Source: Paenibacillus harenae DSM 16969
GTDB lineage: Bacteria; Bacillota; Bacilli; Paenibacillales; Paenibacillaceae
Assembly (NCBI RefSeq): GCF_000422465.1
Contig: NZ_AULV01000014.1
Location: 186,001-250,000, forward strand
Direction of reading: 5' to 3'
DNA length: 64,000 nt
The notes below the pieces were generated by a model. It saw nothing but the letters and a program-made list of their open reading frames with translations. It did no database searches and was not told the origin of the DNA. Below are positions 23,656-32,984 of this stretch, one piece after another. The stretch's first letter is position 1. Each line of letters begins with the position of its first letter. Position numbers and translations under genes: made by a program.

Positions 23656-25014
23656 TTATTCGTCTTCTTCTTCCTTCTCGCCCAGCTTAAACTTCGTTTC
23701 CAGCAGCTTGCCGTTGCGATAATAGGAAATCTTAATTTCTTCACCGATTTTCTTCTTGCCGTACAAAAATTTGCGGAGCTCCATCGTGCTGCCGATCGAC
23801 TGGTTATCCAGCTTCACGATCACGTCATTGAACAGGAGGCCCGCTTTCTTAGCAGGACCAACCGCCTCAAGCACGATCACGCCGTCAAAAATCTCATCCG
23901 GCAGCTTCAATTCAGCTCCTGCGCTGTCCCCTGCTGCCCCGTCTTCTTCATCTTTCCCTGAATCCGCGTCCTTCTCCTCGTCCGGATCCTCGCCGAATGC
24001 GTCCTCTATCGACTGCTGCTCCCAATATTGCTCCAGGTCCATCGTGTAGACGCCCAGATAAGGACGGGACACATATCCCTGCTTCATCAGACTCTCCACG
24101 ATCGGCATCGCATGGTTGATCGGGATGGCGAAGCCGATTCCCTCGACGCCGAGATCGGCGATCTTCATGCTGTTAATGCCGATGACACGTCCATCAAGAT
24201 CAATCAACGGTCCGCCGCTGTTGCCCTGATTGATCGAAGCATCGATCTGGATAACCTCCTGCTCCCAGTCGTACACGCCATCCTGATTCAACGAGACCGG
24301 CACGATCTGCTGCGTCTTGCTAATGATGCCCGAAGACACGGATTCGCCAAGCCCCAGCGGGTTGCCGATGGCCATTACATATTCTGCGGGGCGCAGCACC
24401 GATGAATCCCCGATTTCCGCAACGACGTCTATCCCTTTCGCATCGATTTCCAGCACCGCAAGATCCGTAATTTGGTCCTTGCCGACGATACGCGCCTCTC
24501 GTTTCTCGCCGTTCATCAGCACGGCTTTCACAGCCTGCGCCTTATCTACCACATGATAATTGGTGATAATAATGGCTTTCCCGTCAACTTTATCTATAAT
24601 CACACCCGAACCGATACCCGCTTCGCGCAGCGTACCCTTCTCTTCGGAGCGATCCTCCTGCTCCTCGCCGCCGATTCCGAATGAGAACGGCTGTTCATTA
24701 ATAATGCTCACTACGGCCGGTCTTACCTTCGCGGATGCTTGAACGGGACGTTCGAGCGGATCCATCGTATTTATAACGCCGGCTGCCGGAACGGCGCCTC
24801 CGTCGCCTGCAGCGCCGCTGCCGCCGCCAAAAAAGACCCCGAACAGGAGCGTAGCAGCGACTGCACTCGTGAAGGAAGATACAAAGGCAATGCGGACATT
24901 GGACCACTTGCGTACGCCGCTTCTATATGGAAAAGCAAAGTCTCCCCGCCGATTCTCGCGCGAAGCGCGCCGGGATACCTTTGTCGAATAAAAATCATCG
25001 TCGAATAAGCCCAT
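23656..25014 (-). CDS. Membrane-anchored HtrA/DegP-like serine protease (YycK/HtrC)
   Basis: Start at ATG 25014 with GAGAGGAG upstream; 452 residues (a longer frame to 25215 is not used). Residues 1-40 are cytoplasmic, 41-64 a transmembrane segment (IAFVSSFTSAVAATLLFGVF), and the protease domain lies outside. The triad is His154 in TNYHVVDK, Asp184 in ITDLAVLEI and Ser266 in NQGNSGGPL. A PDZ domain fills the last third, interrupted by an acidic insert (GEDPDEEKDADSGKDEEDG). In B. subtilis the equivalent, htrC (yycK), ends the walRKHIJ cluster, as here. It degrades or refolds damaged exported proteins. Separated from walJ by a small opposite-strand gene. Confidence 0.93.
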   Translation of the reverse strand: MGLFDDDFYSTKVSRRASRENRRGDFAFPYRSGVRKWSNVRIAFVSSFTSAVAATLLFGVFFGGGSGAAGDGGAVPAAGVINTMDPLERPVQASAKVRPAVVSIINEQPFSFGIGGEEQEDRSEEKGTLREAGIGSGVIIDKVDGKAIIITNYHVVDKAQAVKAVLMNGEKREARIVGKDQITDLAVLEIDAKGIDVVAEIGDSSVLRPAEYVMAIGNPLGLGESVSSGIISKTQQIVPVSLNQDGVYDWEQEVIQIDASINQGNSGGPLIDLDGRVIGINSMKIADLGVEGIGFAIPINHAMPIVESLMKQGYVSRPYLGVYTMDLEQYWEQQSIEDAFGEDPDEEKDADSGKDEEDGAAGDSAGAELKLPDEIFDGVIVLEAVGPAKKAGLLFNDVIVKLDNQSIGSTMELRKFLYGKKKIGEEIKISYYRNGKLLETKFKLGEKEEEDE

Positions 25015-25182
25015 ACTAATCGCTCCTCTCGATGTCTTAGACACCAAGACTATTTTTTTCAATCTAGGAATGTTTTCGGAAGAAATGACTAAAATAATAA
25101 TAGATTCGGACGATGAACATTTCCTTTTCCAACAATTATTTTCCAGCAGCCGTTTTATCGTCCCCAAAGGAGAGATGTGGAT

Positions 25183-25404
25183 ATGAAAGCGAAAACGCCC
25201 GCCGCTTGGGAGCATGTGCAGCTAGCCGCTAAGCTTGCTGATTTGAAGGACGACCATTACCGTACGGTTCTCACGTTAAGCGCAATGCTAGAGCTTTTCA
25301 TAGAGAAAGGAATTCTTTCAAGAGAAGAGCTGACAGCCAAGGAAAAAGCCATCGACGAACAGCTGGAATCGCTTATTTCCGCTTCACTTCATCCCATGGC
25401 GTAG
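25183..25404 (+). CDS. Small helical protein, antisense and convergent to walJ
   Basis: A 73-residue protein from ATG 25183, ten bases after AAAGGAG; GTG at 25177 is a poorer start. It is predicted all-helical (WEHVQLAAKLADLKDDHYR, then LTLSAMLELFIEKGILSREE, then EKAIDEQLESLI), with no signal or membrane segment. The family is not recognised. It is divergent from the HtrA gene and its last 32 bases overlap the 3' end of walJ on the other strand. Codon-like composition and the good ribosome site argue that it is real. Being beside the WalRK operon, it may be co-controlled with the HtrA gene, but this is inference. Confidence 0.72.
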   Translation: MKAKTPAAWEHVQLAAKLADLKDDHYRTVLTLSAMLELFIEKGILSREELTAKEKAIDEQLESLISASLHPMA

Positions 25405-26179
25405 GCTTGTCGTAATACGTCGGACGCAGCGGATGCTCATCTTTTTTATAAAATATTCCGTTATCCTCTAATATAGTATTCACCGTCATCATCGCCAAAT
25501 CCATTAAGTTGTGATCAAGGCTGAGATGCGCCAAATACACGCGTTTGGTCCGGTCCGTCATCAGCTCGAGCAGCGCTTCCCCTGCCGCCACATTCGATAA
25601 ATGGCCGACGTCGCTGAGGATCCGCCGCTTCGTATTCCACGGATAGCGGCCCATTCGGAGCATTTCCGTATCGTGATTCGACTCCAGGACAAGTACGTCC
25701 GAGTCTATAATGTGACGTCTCACCTTCTCGCTTACATAACCAAGGTCGGTGGCCAGGCTCAGCTTCTCGCCATTCTCTACAAACACATAGCCAACCGGCT
25801 CCGCCGCATCATGCGAGATCGGATAGGACTGGGCGGTCATGGTCCCGAAGGTCACTTCTTCGCCGGTCTCCATATATACTCGCTTCTCGGCGGCTATATT
25901 CCCGATATGCCTCTCCATGGCTCCCCATGTCGCCTCATTCGCAAAGATCGTAAGATCATACTTCCGGGCGAAAGCGCCCAGGCCCTTGATATGATCCGAA
26001 TGCTCATGCGTGACAAGAAGCGCATCCAGCTCATGTCCGGATACCCCCCGATCACGCATCAGCTCATCCAGCTTCTTCGCACTCATCCCCGCGTCAACCA
26101 GCACCGTCTTCTCGCATCCTTGCACGATCGTCGCATTGCCGGTCGACCCGCTCCCCAATACCGTAAATCTCAACCCCAT
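25373..26179 (-). CDS. walJ: WalJ (YycJ) metallo-beta-lactamase-fold hydrolase
   Basis: A 268-residue metallo-beta-lactamase-fold protein with the metal motif T-H-E-H-S-D-H at about 57-63, plus VLGSGSTGNATIV at the N-terminus and DAGMSAKKL. It has no membrane segment. In Bacillales walJ is the last gene of the walRKHI operon; loss affects coordination of cell division with replication, and it is thought to be a 5'-3' exonuclease for single-stranded DNA. The gene lies 34 bases after walI here. The 3' end overlaps the small convergent gene by 32 bases. Confidence 0.95.
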   Translation of the reverse strand: MGLRFTVLGSGSTGNATIVQGCEKTVLVDAGMSAKKLDELMRDRGVSGHELDALLVTHEHSDHIKGLGAFARKYDLTIFANEATWGAMERHIGNIAAEKRVYMETGEEVTFGTMTAQSYPISHDAAEPVGYVFVENGEKLSLATDLGYVSEKVRRHIIDSDVLVLESNHDTEMLRMGRYPWNTKRRILSDVGHLSNVAAGEALLELMTDRTKRVYLAHLSLDHNLMDLAMMTVNTILEDNGIFYKKDEHPLRPTYYDKPTPWDEVKRK

Positions 26180-26213
26180 AATGTCGTAATCCTGCCCCTT
26201 CTCCCGCTCCCGT

Positions 26214-26966
26214 TTAACCGTTCGCCGCCGTTTCCTCTTTCACTTCATCCGTTGCAACTTCCCCGCTGATCGCATGAACGTAATAGGGAGGTCCGTTTTC
26301 CAACAGGACGCGCCAAGACGGCGCCGATACCTGCTCCTCGGAATCAAATATTTGACCGTGATAGCCCAGCTGAATATCCGTAATGACCGCTCCGTCCGGC
26401 AAATAGGTTTCGATCAAACTTCCTACAACCTTCGTTGCGGGCAGCACCTGCTTCTCTTCGCCAATGGTCTGCAGCTCCACAAGATCCTGCTGATAAGCGA
26501 CGATCTTCTGGCTGCCGTTGTAATACAGCCTCAGCTTTACATCGAACATCGGATGGCCTTCGACCATCCGGTGCAGAACGAACCTGCCGTCGCTGCTGCT
26601 CAGCAGGTCGAAGGAATACTGGTCCAGCTGCGGAATACGGCTTCCAAGCGCTTTGACTAGCTCGGATTTATTATAAATGAGCTTAGTGTCTACCGGAGTA
26701 TCCAGCGTAACCGGCTCTGCTTTCTTGCGGCTGTCGGACTGGAGCAAATAAGTCAGATCGCCAAGCTTCGGCGTTTCCAGCGGCAGATTGGCTTCAAGCG
26801 AGATCCGCTTCTGCTGCATGAGCTGCACTTTGTCCTGCGGCAGCTCCGCCGTGTTCACATTCACATTCAGCTGCTCCCTAATATCAAGCCACAGCTGATA
26901 ACCCAGCAAAATATTGAGCAGCAAAAACGAAATGATCAACACACTTTTTGCTCGTCCCCAATCCAC
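26214..26966 (-). CDS. walI: WalI (YycI) regulatory membrane protein
   Basis: A 250-residue protein with one N-terminal transmembrane helix, AKSVLIISFLLLNILLGYQL (residues 6-25), and an extracellular YycI domain rich in beta strands. It interacts through its helix with WalK and WalH and restrains the kinase in B. subtilis. It is the third downstream gene of the walR operon, 33 bases after walH. A glutamate-rich C-terminus (KEETAANG) resembles that of the WalH protein. Length and domain arrangement are as expected. Confidence 0.93.
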   Translation of the reverse strand: MDWGRAKSVLIISFLLLNILLGYQLWLDIREQLNVNVNTAELPQDKVQLMQQKRISLEANLPLETPKLGDLTYLLQSDSRKKAEPVTLDTPVDTKLIYNKSELVKALGSRIPQLDQYSFDLLSSSDGRFVLHRMVEGHPMFDVKLRLYYNGSQKIVAYQQDLVELQTIGEEKQVLPATKVVGSLIETYLPDGAVITDIQLGYHGQIFDSEEQVSAPSWRVLLENGPPYYVHAISGEVATDEVKEETAANG

Positions 26967-26999
26967 GCGCCTTCACCTCCATCCATCCTGCTTATCTGG

Positions 27000-28460
27000 C
27001 TATCTTCCGCTTCCCGGCGGTTGAATGCCCAGCTTATTCGCGCCGACGGCTCCAAGCAGCTTCACTTCATCCGTCATCTCCGATTGCGCCGTTTCCTGTT
27101 CCGTATTCCCTGACGCGCCATTCGCCGCCGTATCCTCTTTCGTTTCCTCAGGAGGCTCATAACCGAAAGGGAAAGCATCCGTCAGCGCAGCTTCCGTACC
27201 GTCCGTAAGACGAACGGCCCACACCGGCGTGAACCGGACCATCTTCTCATCGACCGGCAAGGCTTGCAGCGCCGGGAACAAGGCAGTCACCTCGCCCCGT
27301 CTTGCGTAATTTTGCAGACGGTCCAGCAGCGTCTCCCCGCCGGGCAGCCAGCGTATGGAGCGCGACTCCGACTGCGGGTCCAGCGTAATCAGCGATCTCG
27401 CATACTCGGTCACAACCCCCTGCTGCACGGTTAACCGCATATAGCCATAACGGAACGGCGGGGTTTCGATCACGGGATATTGCTCCACGTACTGCTTGAA
27501 CCGGATATACTTCCCTTCGCCCTCGCCCGCCTGATTCACGAACCGGTGAACGCCGTCCCAGCCCCCGTGCTGATTTACGAAACTCACCGAAGCATATACG
27601 TTATCGCTGAGCAGATTTTCCACGCTTTGCGGCGCGGCGGGATCGGTATAGCTGATCCAATTCCCGTTCTGCTCGACCTGCAAGCCCTTCTTGCCGTCCG
27701 TAAAAATCTGCGACCCGCTCCGGTCCTCGAACGCCCTTGTCGTGTTCGGATCGAAGAACAAGCTGCGCTGCATGAGATCGGGGGAATACACCTCGTACGG
27801 AAAAACGATCTCCGTCGTTTGGATCGGGCTGTCCGGAATATACAGCCCATCCGCCGTCATCGTGTATTTCGGCTGGAATTGCCCGAAACCGACATAATCC
27901 TGCACATCCCGAACCGTTAAGTCCGCGCGTACCGACTCATAGACCATTTGTCCGTCCGCGCTGAAGAAGAAGGTTCTTACTTCTTCCGTATCGCTTGTTT
28001 TGAAAATCCAGATCCGGTCAATCGTTTCATTCAGGAACAACAGGTCTCCCTCCAGCTTCAGCAGCTTCTGCATCAGCTCAACGGGAATCCCGTTGTTGAA
28101 ACGGAGCTCGATCCCGATATCGTTTCTGCGGATTTCTTCCCAATTCAGCACATTTGAAGGACTTCGCTGGAAGCCCTTGAACTCCCTGCCCTGAATACGC
28201 TGATTGAGGATCATCTCATAGAACTGCGTGCCCGGGTAGATGACCGTATGCTTGTTGTCACCCAGATGGATAATAAGCTCCTCCGGAAAAATAACGCTCT
28301 CCACGCTCGCCGCCGGGCCCATCGGCTCCGCATTCACGTAATCCTGATCGCTTCTGACGGTCGCTCCAAGCCCCGGCATGCTGTAAGCCAGCAAATAGCT
28401 CTGAAGCAGGCTGAGCGCTACGAGCACAATAAGCACCGTCGTCTTCGCCTTCTCTATCAT
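27000..28460 (-). CDS. walH: WalH (YycH) regulatory membrane protein
   Basis: A 486-residue protein with one N-terminal transmembrane segment (TTVLIVLVALSLLQSYLLAY, residues 7-26), then the three-part extracellular YycH domain. In Bacillales it forms a membrane complex with WalI and WalK that lowers kinase activity. Its start overlaps the walK stop by four bases, indicating coupled translation. The final 50 residues (EETKEDTAANGASGNTEQE) are low complexity and variable, unlike the rest of the protein. Confidence 0.93.
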   Translation of the reverse strand: MIEKAKTTVLIVLVALSLLQSYLLAYSMPGLGATVRSDQDYVNAEPMGPAASVESVIFPEELIIHLGDNKHTVIYPGTQFYEMILNQRIQGREFKGFQRSPSNVLNWEEIRRNDIGIELRFNNGIPVELMQKLLKLEGDLLFLNETIDRIWIFKTSDTEEVRTFFFSADGQMVYESVRADLTVRDVQDYVGFGQFQPKYTMTADGLYIPDSPIQTTEIVFPYEVYSPDLMQRSLFFDPNTTRAFEDRSGSQIFTDGKKGLQVEQNGNWISYTDPAAPQSVENLLSDNVYASVSFVNQHGGWDGVHRFVNQAGEGEGKYIRFKQYVEQYPVIETPPFRYGYMRLTVQQGVVTEYARSLITLDPQSESRSIRWLPGGETLLDRLQNYARRGEVTALFPALQALPVDEKMVRFTPVWAVRLTDGTEAALTDAFPFGYEPPEETKEDTAANGASGNTEQETAQSEMTDEVKLLGAVGANKLGIQPPGSGR

Positions 28461-30304
28461 GCCGGCTCACCCCCTTCCTGAAGCAGCGGTAGGGTGAACG
28501 TAACCGTCGTTCCCTCGTTCAGCTCGGAATGCAGCGAAATCGTGCCGCCATGCGCCTTCACAATTTCCCGGGCAATCGACAAGCCTAAGCCCGTACCGCC
28601 CATATTTCGCGAGCGCGCCTTATCTACCCGGTAGAACCGGTCGAAGATGCGGTTCAAATCCTTCTTCGGAATCCCGATGCCGTTATCCTTCACGCTGATC
28701 GCCAGCATTCCCGATTGAGACTGCATCTTCGCCGCCAGCTCGATCGTGCCCCCGTCCAGCGTATATTTAATCGCGTTCGAGAACAGATTGTCGAGCACCT
28801 GATCGATTTGGTCGCGGTCAAGCCAGGCGGTCTTAAGCCCGCGATCGACTCGAACCGCGGCTTTAATCGATTTCTGCCTGAGCTGGAACGAGAAGCGGTC
28901 TGCGACCTCATCGAGCATATCATGCAGATTGGTCTGCCTCCGCCGAAGCGGCGCTTGGTTCGAATCAAGCCGCGACAGATGGAGCAGATCCGTTACGAGC
29001 CGGATCATCCGCTCGGTTTCATTGCGAATGACGCCGACAAACCGCTCGGACAGCTCCCGCTCCTCAAGCGCCCCGTCATTCAGCGCCTCCGCGTAGCTCT
29101 TGATCGTCGTCAGCGGGGTACGCAGCTCATGGGATACATTCGCAACGAATTCGCGGCGGGATTGCTCGAGCCTTTCCTGCTCGGTTACGTCCTGCAGAAC
29201 CGCAATCGTGCCGGTTATTCCTATGTCGCGGCGATGAACCGGCGTGAACGTTACGCGCAGAACCCCTTCACTGTCGTCAACCGCCTCTTCCTCATCCGGT
29301 TCGCGATCGATAATGATCGTCTGGCCGCGGCCCTGCTGCAGCTCCTGCAGCCTCTGCTCGGACAGATCGAACAGCTCGGTCAGCTCGCTTCCTTCGCAGG
29401 TCCGCACGTCGAGCAGCTCCAGCGCCCGGCGGTTCCAGACGATGACCTTGCCATGCTCGTCCGCCGCGACGACGCCGTCGCTCATATTCGACAGAATCGA
29501 GGCGAGCTTCTCGTTCTCCTCCTCGTTGACGGAGAGCGCATCCTTCAACCGGTGGGTCATATCATTGAAGGCCATGCTCAGCCTGCCGATCTCGTCATCC
29601 CCTAGCACCGGCACCTGCAGATCGAACTTCCCTTCGGCCACGGCCTCCGCCTGCTTCGTCAGTCCCTGAATCGGGCTCGTAATCGTATGCGCCAGCAAAA
29701 TGCCCAGCACGCCGGTTAAGCCTAACGCGATCAGCGTTCCCGAGAAAAAAATCTGATTCACCCGGTTGACGGTATCGTACAGCTCGTTCATCGAAGCGAC
29801 GACATACACCGCCCCGACAACCTTGTCGTTCAGCGTAACCGGCTGCGCGATCATTTTCTTGCGCGTATTGTCTTCATCTATGATTTCCTCTTCGTTATCC
29901 GAGATGTTCTGAAGCGCCCGGCTCACGGCAAGCGACTTATTCTTCTTGCCGATATACGATTGATGGCCCTGCAGCGAGGTTGCGACTACCTTGCCGTTCG
30001 AATCGAGCACCTGCACCTCGGCGCCGCTGATGCTGAACAGGTTGCGCACGACCAGGCTGAGATCCTCCGTCGTGCTCTCGGTCGAATCGCCTTCCGGATC
30101 AGGCTTCGCCGCCAGACTTGGCGCTGCGAATTTCGACAAAATATCGGCCTGCTCCTTCAGGTTATTCGTGAAGCTGTCATTCAGCGAGTTCTTGACCGTG
30201 CTGATAAAATAAACGCCGATCAATTGCATGGCAACCAGGATGAGCAGCAAATAAATGATGACGAGCTTGACCTGGATCGTATGGAAGAAGCTCTTTCCCT
30301 TCAT
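28457..30304 (-). CDS. walK: WalK essential sensor histidine kinase
   Basis: A 615-residue sensor kinase: transmembrane helix 1 at about 14-34, extracellular PAS-like domain 35-182, helix 2 at about 184-207, HAMP domain to about 258, cytoplasmic PAS domain about 262-370, then HisKA with FVANVSHELRTPLTTIKSY (phospho-His near 385) and a HATPase domain with NLFSNAIKYT and GTGLGLSIAREIV. WalK senses peptidoglycan status and phosphorylates WalR, controlling autolysin genes. Essential in most Firmicutes. It starts three bases after walR ends and overlaps walH. Confidence 0.97.
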   Translation of the reverse strand: MKGKSFFHTIQVKLVIIYLLLILVAMQLIGVYFISTVKNSLNDSFTNNLKEQADILSKFAAPSLAAKPDPEGDSTESTTEDLSLVVRNLFSISGAEVQVLDSNGKVVATSLQGHQSYIGKKNKSLAVSRALQNISDNEEEIIDEDNTRKKMIAQPVTLNDKVVGAVYVVASMNELYDTVNRVNQIFFSGTLIALGLTGVLGILLAHTITSPIQGLTKQAEAVAEGKFDLQVPVLGDDEIGRLSMAFNDMTHRLKDALSVNEEENEKLASILSNMSDGVVAADEHGKVIVWNRRALELLDVRTCEGSELTELFDLSEQRLQELQQGRGQTIIIDREPDEEEAVDDSEGVLRVTFTPVHRRDIGITGTIAVLQDVTEQERLEQSRREFVANVSHELRTPLTTIKSYAEALNDGALEERELSERFVGVIRNETERMIRLVTDLLHLSRLDSNQAPLRRRQTNLHDMLDEVADRFSFQLRQKSIKAAVRVDRGLKTAWLDRDQIDQVLDNLFSNAIKYTLDGGTIELAAKMQSQSGMLAISVKDNGIGIPKKDLNRIFDRFYRVDKARSRNMGGTGLGLSIAREIVKAHGGTISLHSELNEGTTVTFTLPLLQEGGEPA

Positions 30305-30306
30305 CC

Positions 30307-31092
30307 TTAACCGAAGCCTCCGGATTTCGCGTTGCGCATCATATAACCGAGGCCGCGCCGGGTCATAATATACTCCGGACGGCTCGGATCATCCTCGATC
30401 TTCTCGCGCAGCCGGCGAATGGTGACATCGACCGTCCGCACATCGCCGAAATATTCGAAGCCCCATACCGCCTGCAGCAAATGCTCGCGCGTCATCACCT
30501 TCCCGCTGTTGCGGGCCATGTAATAGACCAGCTCGTATTCCCGATGGGTCAGATCGAGAGGATCTCCGTCCTTATACACGACATACATATCCGTATCAAT
30601 AAATAGGTTAAACAGCTTCAGGCCCTGCTGCTCCGCTGCCTGAACGTCCGTTCCGTTTCCTTGCTCGGCTCCGCTCAGCCCCGAGGTGACGACCGGCTGC
30701 TTCTGCTGCCTGCGCAAATGCGCTTTCACGCGAGCCAGCAGCTCCCTTGTGCTGAACGGCTTCGTTACGTAATCATCCGCGCCAAGCTCAAGCCCAAGCA
30801 CCTTATCAATCTCCGTATCCTTCGCCGTGAGCATAATAATCGGCATATGCAGCTTCGTCCGCACCTCGCGGCATACGTCCATGCCGTCCTTCACCGGCAG
30901 CATCAGATCGAGCAGAATCAAATCCGGCTGTTCCTCGAAAGCAAGCCTCACCGCTTCTCCGCCGTCAAAGGCGCAGATCACCTGATGGCCCTCTTTCTCC
31001 AAATTAAATTTTAATATATCTGCAATCGGCTGTTCGTCATCGACCACTAATATTTTTCCGTGCATCGCTACACCCGCCCGTCGCTTGTCCAT
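30307..31092 (-). CDS. walR: WalR essential response regulator (OmpR family)
   Basis: An OmpR-type regulator: receiver domain with VVDDEQP and the phospho-Asp in [13 protein letters not shown], then a winged helix with [18 protein letters not shown] and [21 protein letters not shown] 31092 has AAGAGGT nine bases upstream and gives 261 residues; the conventional start, [12 protein letters not shown] at 31065, has a weaker site and gives 252. The protein is longer than the usual 235 because of a linker insert ([17 protein letters not shown]) between the domains. It binds WalR boxes to control cell-wall hydrolases. First gene of the walRKHIJ operon; an upstream M23 peptidase gene is a plausible regulon member. 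Confidence 0.97.
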   Translation of the reverse strand: MDKRRAGVAMHGKILVVDDEQPIADILKFNLEKEGHQVICAFDGGEAVRLAFEEQPDLILLDLMLPVKDGMDVCREVRTKLHMPIIMLTAKDTEIDKVLGLELGADDYVTKPFSTRELLARVKAHLRRQQKQPVVTSGLSGAEQGNGTDVQAAEQQGLKLFNLFIDTDMYVVYKDGDPLDLTHREYELVYYMARNSGKVMTREHLLQAVWGFEYFGDVRTVDVTIRRLREKIEDDPSRPEYIMTRRGLGYMMRNAKSGGFG

Positions 31093-31194
31093 ATTGTAAT
31101 ACCTCTTATTTTAACACACGTCGGCGCCCAGTTCACAATGAAACTTCCCTCATGTATGCAAGGTTTTTCCTACGCCCGCCTAAGTCCGCCTTCA

Positions 31195-31240
31195 ATAAAA
31201 AAAAGAGAACCCTCCCGCGAGACGCGAGCGTGATTCTCCT
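31195..31240 (-). terminator. Rho-independent terminator of the M23 peptidase gene
   Basis: On the minus strand GAGAATCACGCTCGCG pairs with CGCGGGAGGGTTCTC around a TCT loop, with mismatches, and is followed by a run of T. It isolates the peptidase gene from walR. Confidence 0.85.
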
Positions 31241-31268
31241 TTTGCTTAACAGCCTTGTAAGATATAAA

Positions 31269-32843
31269 TTATAAGTACTTTAACGGATTTTGTATGACGC
31301 CGTCTTTATGAACCTCAAAGTGCAGGTGGACGCCGGTGGAATTTCCCGTGCTGCCCATAATGCCGATCTTCTGGCCCTTCTCTACGATATCGCCCGTGCT
31401 GACCTTGTAGGAGCTTAGGTGACCGTAGACCGTTTCATAGCCGTTCTTATGGTCAATGATAATCGTCTTGCCGAGACCTTCCTTCGTCCCGACGAACGTC
31501 ACCTTGCCCGTATCGGATGCAAGAATGTTTTTGTTGCCTGTCAGGTCGATGCCGTTATGCATGCGTCCCCAGCGCTGGCCGAACTTGCTTGTCAGCCTGG
31601 AGCCCGATACCGGCATTGCGAAATTGCCGGAGCCTTCGCCTAGTACAACCTTCGTGCCGCGCTCGACAATTTTCGGTGTCGCTTCCTTGATAATTTCCTT
31701 CGTGAGCAGCTCTTCGCTCACAACGAAACCGTTCTGCTTCACGATCCGGTACGTCATCCGTTTGGAGCCCGGCGTTCCTTCGGATATCGTCTTCGATTCG
31801 CCTACCCGCATGCTGGCATTCTGCTTCACTTCGACCGGAGGCGCGATGTCTTCAATCTCGATCAGGCTCTCGACGGTCTTCACCGTCAGCTCCGGCTGAA
31901 GCACCGTAAGGTCGAGCACATCGCCGATCGTAAGCTTATCATCCTCAATCCAGGGGTTGTTATCGTAAATGACTTGCGGCGATATATCGAACTTCTGTGC
32001 GATACAACCGATGCAATCCCCTTCTTGTACCGTATATTTCGTAGGCTGGATGCTGCCCTGAACGAGCATCTTGTAGATCGCTTCCGCTTCCTTGATCTGC
32101 TCAGGGTCGGCGTCGACGGTCTCCGTCAGAACGGTCTCGACGAAATGAACCTCGGTTACCTCTCGGCCCGGCTCCTTCGAAGGCGCCTCCGGCGCTGCCG
32201 TCGCCGCTTCCGCTTCTTCCGCGCTGAAAGCGAGCGATCTGACCTCTTTCTCTTGCTTCTTCGATGCCGCCAGCTTCGGCGCGAACTTGCTTTGTACGCG
32301 GAGCAGAATCTCATCCGCCGTCTGTTGATCCTTTACAATTCCGATTACCTTGCCGTCTACCTTCACCTCGACGCCCTCCGCATGGGAGGCGAACATGCTT
32401 TCGAGCTTCTGCAGCGTTGCCGTTGTTTCCGGCTGTGCTTTGAAGCCGCTGTCGTTTTCGTATGTAATCGTTCCTGTATCAAGAATCATATTCACATTAG
32501 GGTTAGACTGCTGGACTTCCTCGGTTTCCAGTAGAACAAGCTGCTCAACTTCGTCAGGATTGCTTACGGTCCCGACAGCCGATCCATTCATATATACATG
32601 ATAAAATTCAACTGTGTTTGCTTTAACATATTGCAATCCGCTAAATCCTGCTACTGTGAGGAGTACGAGCGCCCCGCCCGTCAGCAGTACCGGCTTCTTC
32701 CGCCAAAACGGCTTGGATGCCTGATCGCTTACGGCTTGCTGCTTACTCTTGCCATTCAAGTGCTGCGGCCGGCCATGTCGAAAGTACTGGGTCGCTTGAT
32801 CCCATGCTTTCTTAATCCGACCCTTGTCCCTGAAATCGGTCAT
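31269..32843 (-). CDS. LysM-G5-M23 peptidoglycan endopeptidase
   Basis: A 524-residue cell-wall hydrolase. A short basic cytoplasmic part is followed by a transmembrane anchor near residues 52-70 (VLLTGGALVLLTVAGFSGL). The outer part contains a low-complexity Ala/Glu/Pro linker, a LysM domain near 275-325 (YTVQEGDCIGCIAQKF), a G5 domain near 335-405 (MRVGESKTISEGTPGSKRM) and a C-terminal M23 domain with zinc ligands in MHNGIDL and GVHLHFEVH. M23 enzymes cleave peptide cross-bridges. The same domain set occurs in sporulation and growth-linked endopeptidases near walRK in Paenibacillaceae. It is transcribed alone. Confidence 0.93.
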   Translation of the reverse strand: MTDFRDKGRIKKAWDQATQYFRHGRPQHLNGKSKQQAVSDQASKPFWRKKPVLLTGGALVLLTVAGFSGLQYVKANTVEFYHVYMNGSAVGTVSNPDEVEQLVLLETEEVQQSNPNVNMILDTGTITYENDSGFKAQPETTATLQKLESMFASHAEGVEVKVDGKVIGIVKDQQTADEILLRVQSKFAPKLAASKKQEKEVRSLAFSAEEAEAATAAPEAPSKEPGREVTEVHFVETVLTETVDADPEQIKEAEAIYKMLVQGSIQPTKYTVQEGDCIGCIAQKFDISPQVIYDNNPWIEDDKLTIGDVLDLTVLQPELTVKTVESLIEIEDIAPPVEVKQNASMRVGESKTISEGTPGSKRMTYRIVKQNGFVVSEELLTKEIIKEATPKIVERGTKVVLGEGSGNFAMPVSGSRLTSKFGQRWGRMHNGIDLTGNKNILASDTGKVTFVGTKEGLGKTIIIDHKNGYETVYGHLSSYKVSTGDIVEKGQKIGIMGSTGNSTGVHLHFEVHKDGVIQNPLKYL

Positions 32844-32893
32844 GATTGTCTCCTTTTCGCGCTTATGCTACTATTATTCGGGTTTCCGACAAT

Positions 32894-32959
32894 AAAAAAA
32901 GGCGAATTATCCCGTTGGATGACCCGCCTAATACTTTAACATACCCCCAACAATGGGGG
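32894..32959 (-). terminator. Terminator after the 225-residue gene, plus a second hairpin
   Basis: On the minus strand AGGCG pairs with CGCCT (with further pairing inside the 34-base hairpin) and is followed by TTTTTTT; upstream of it a CCCCC-ACAA-GGGGG type stem (32944-32959) lies right after the stop of the 32985 gene. The two together isolate it from the M23 gene. Confidence 0.7.
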
Positions 32960-32984
32960 CAACCTTTACACTCCGTTCAAAATA

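Noticed and set aside
32844..32984. Possible c-di-AMP riboswitch before the M23 peptidase gene
   Set aside because: The leader is about 50 bases after a terminator, too short, and lacks the pseudosymmetric conserved cores.
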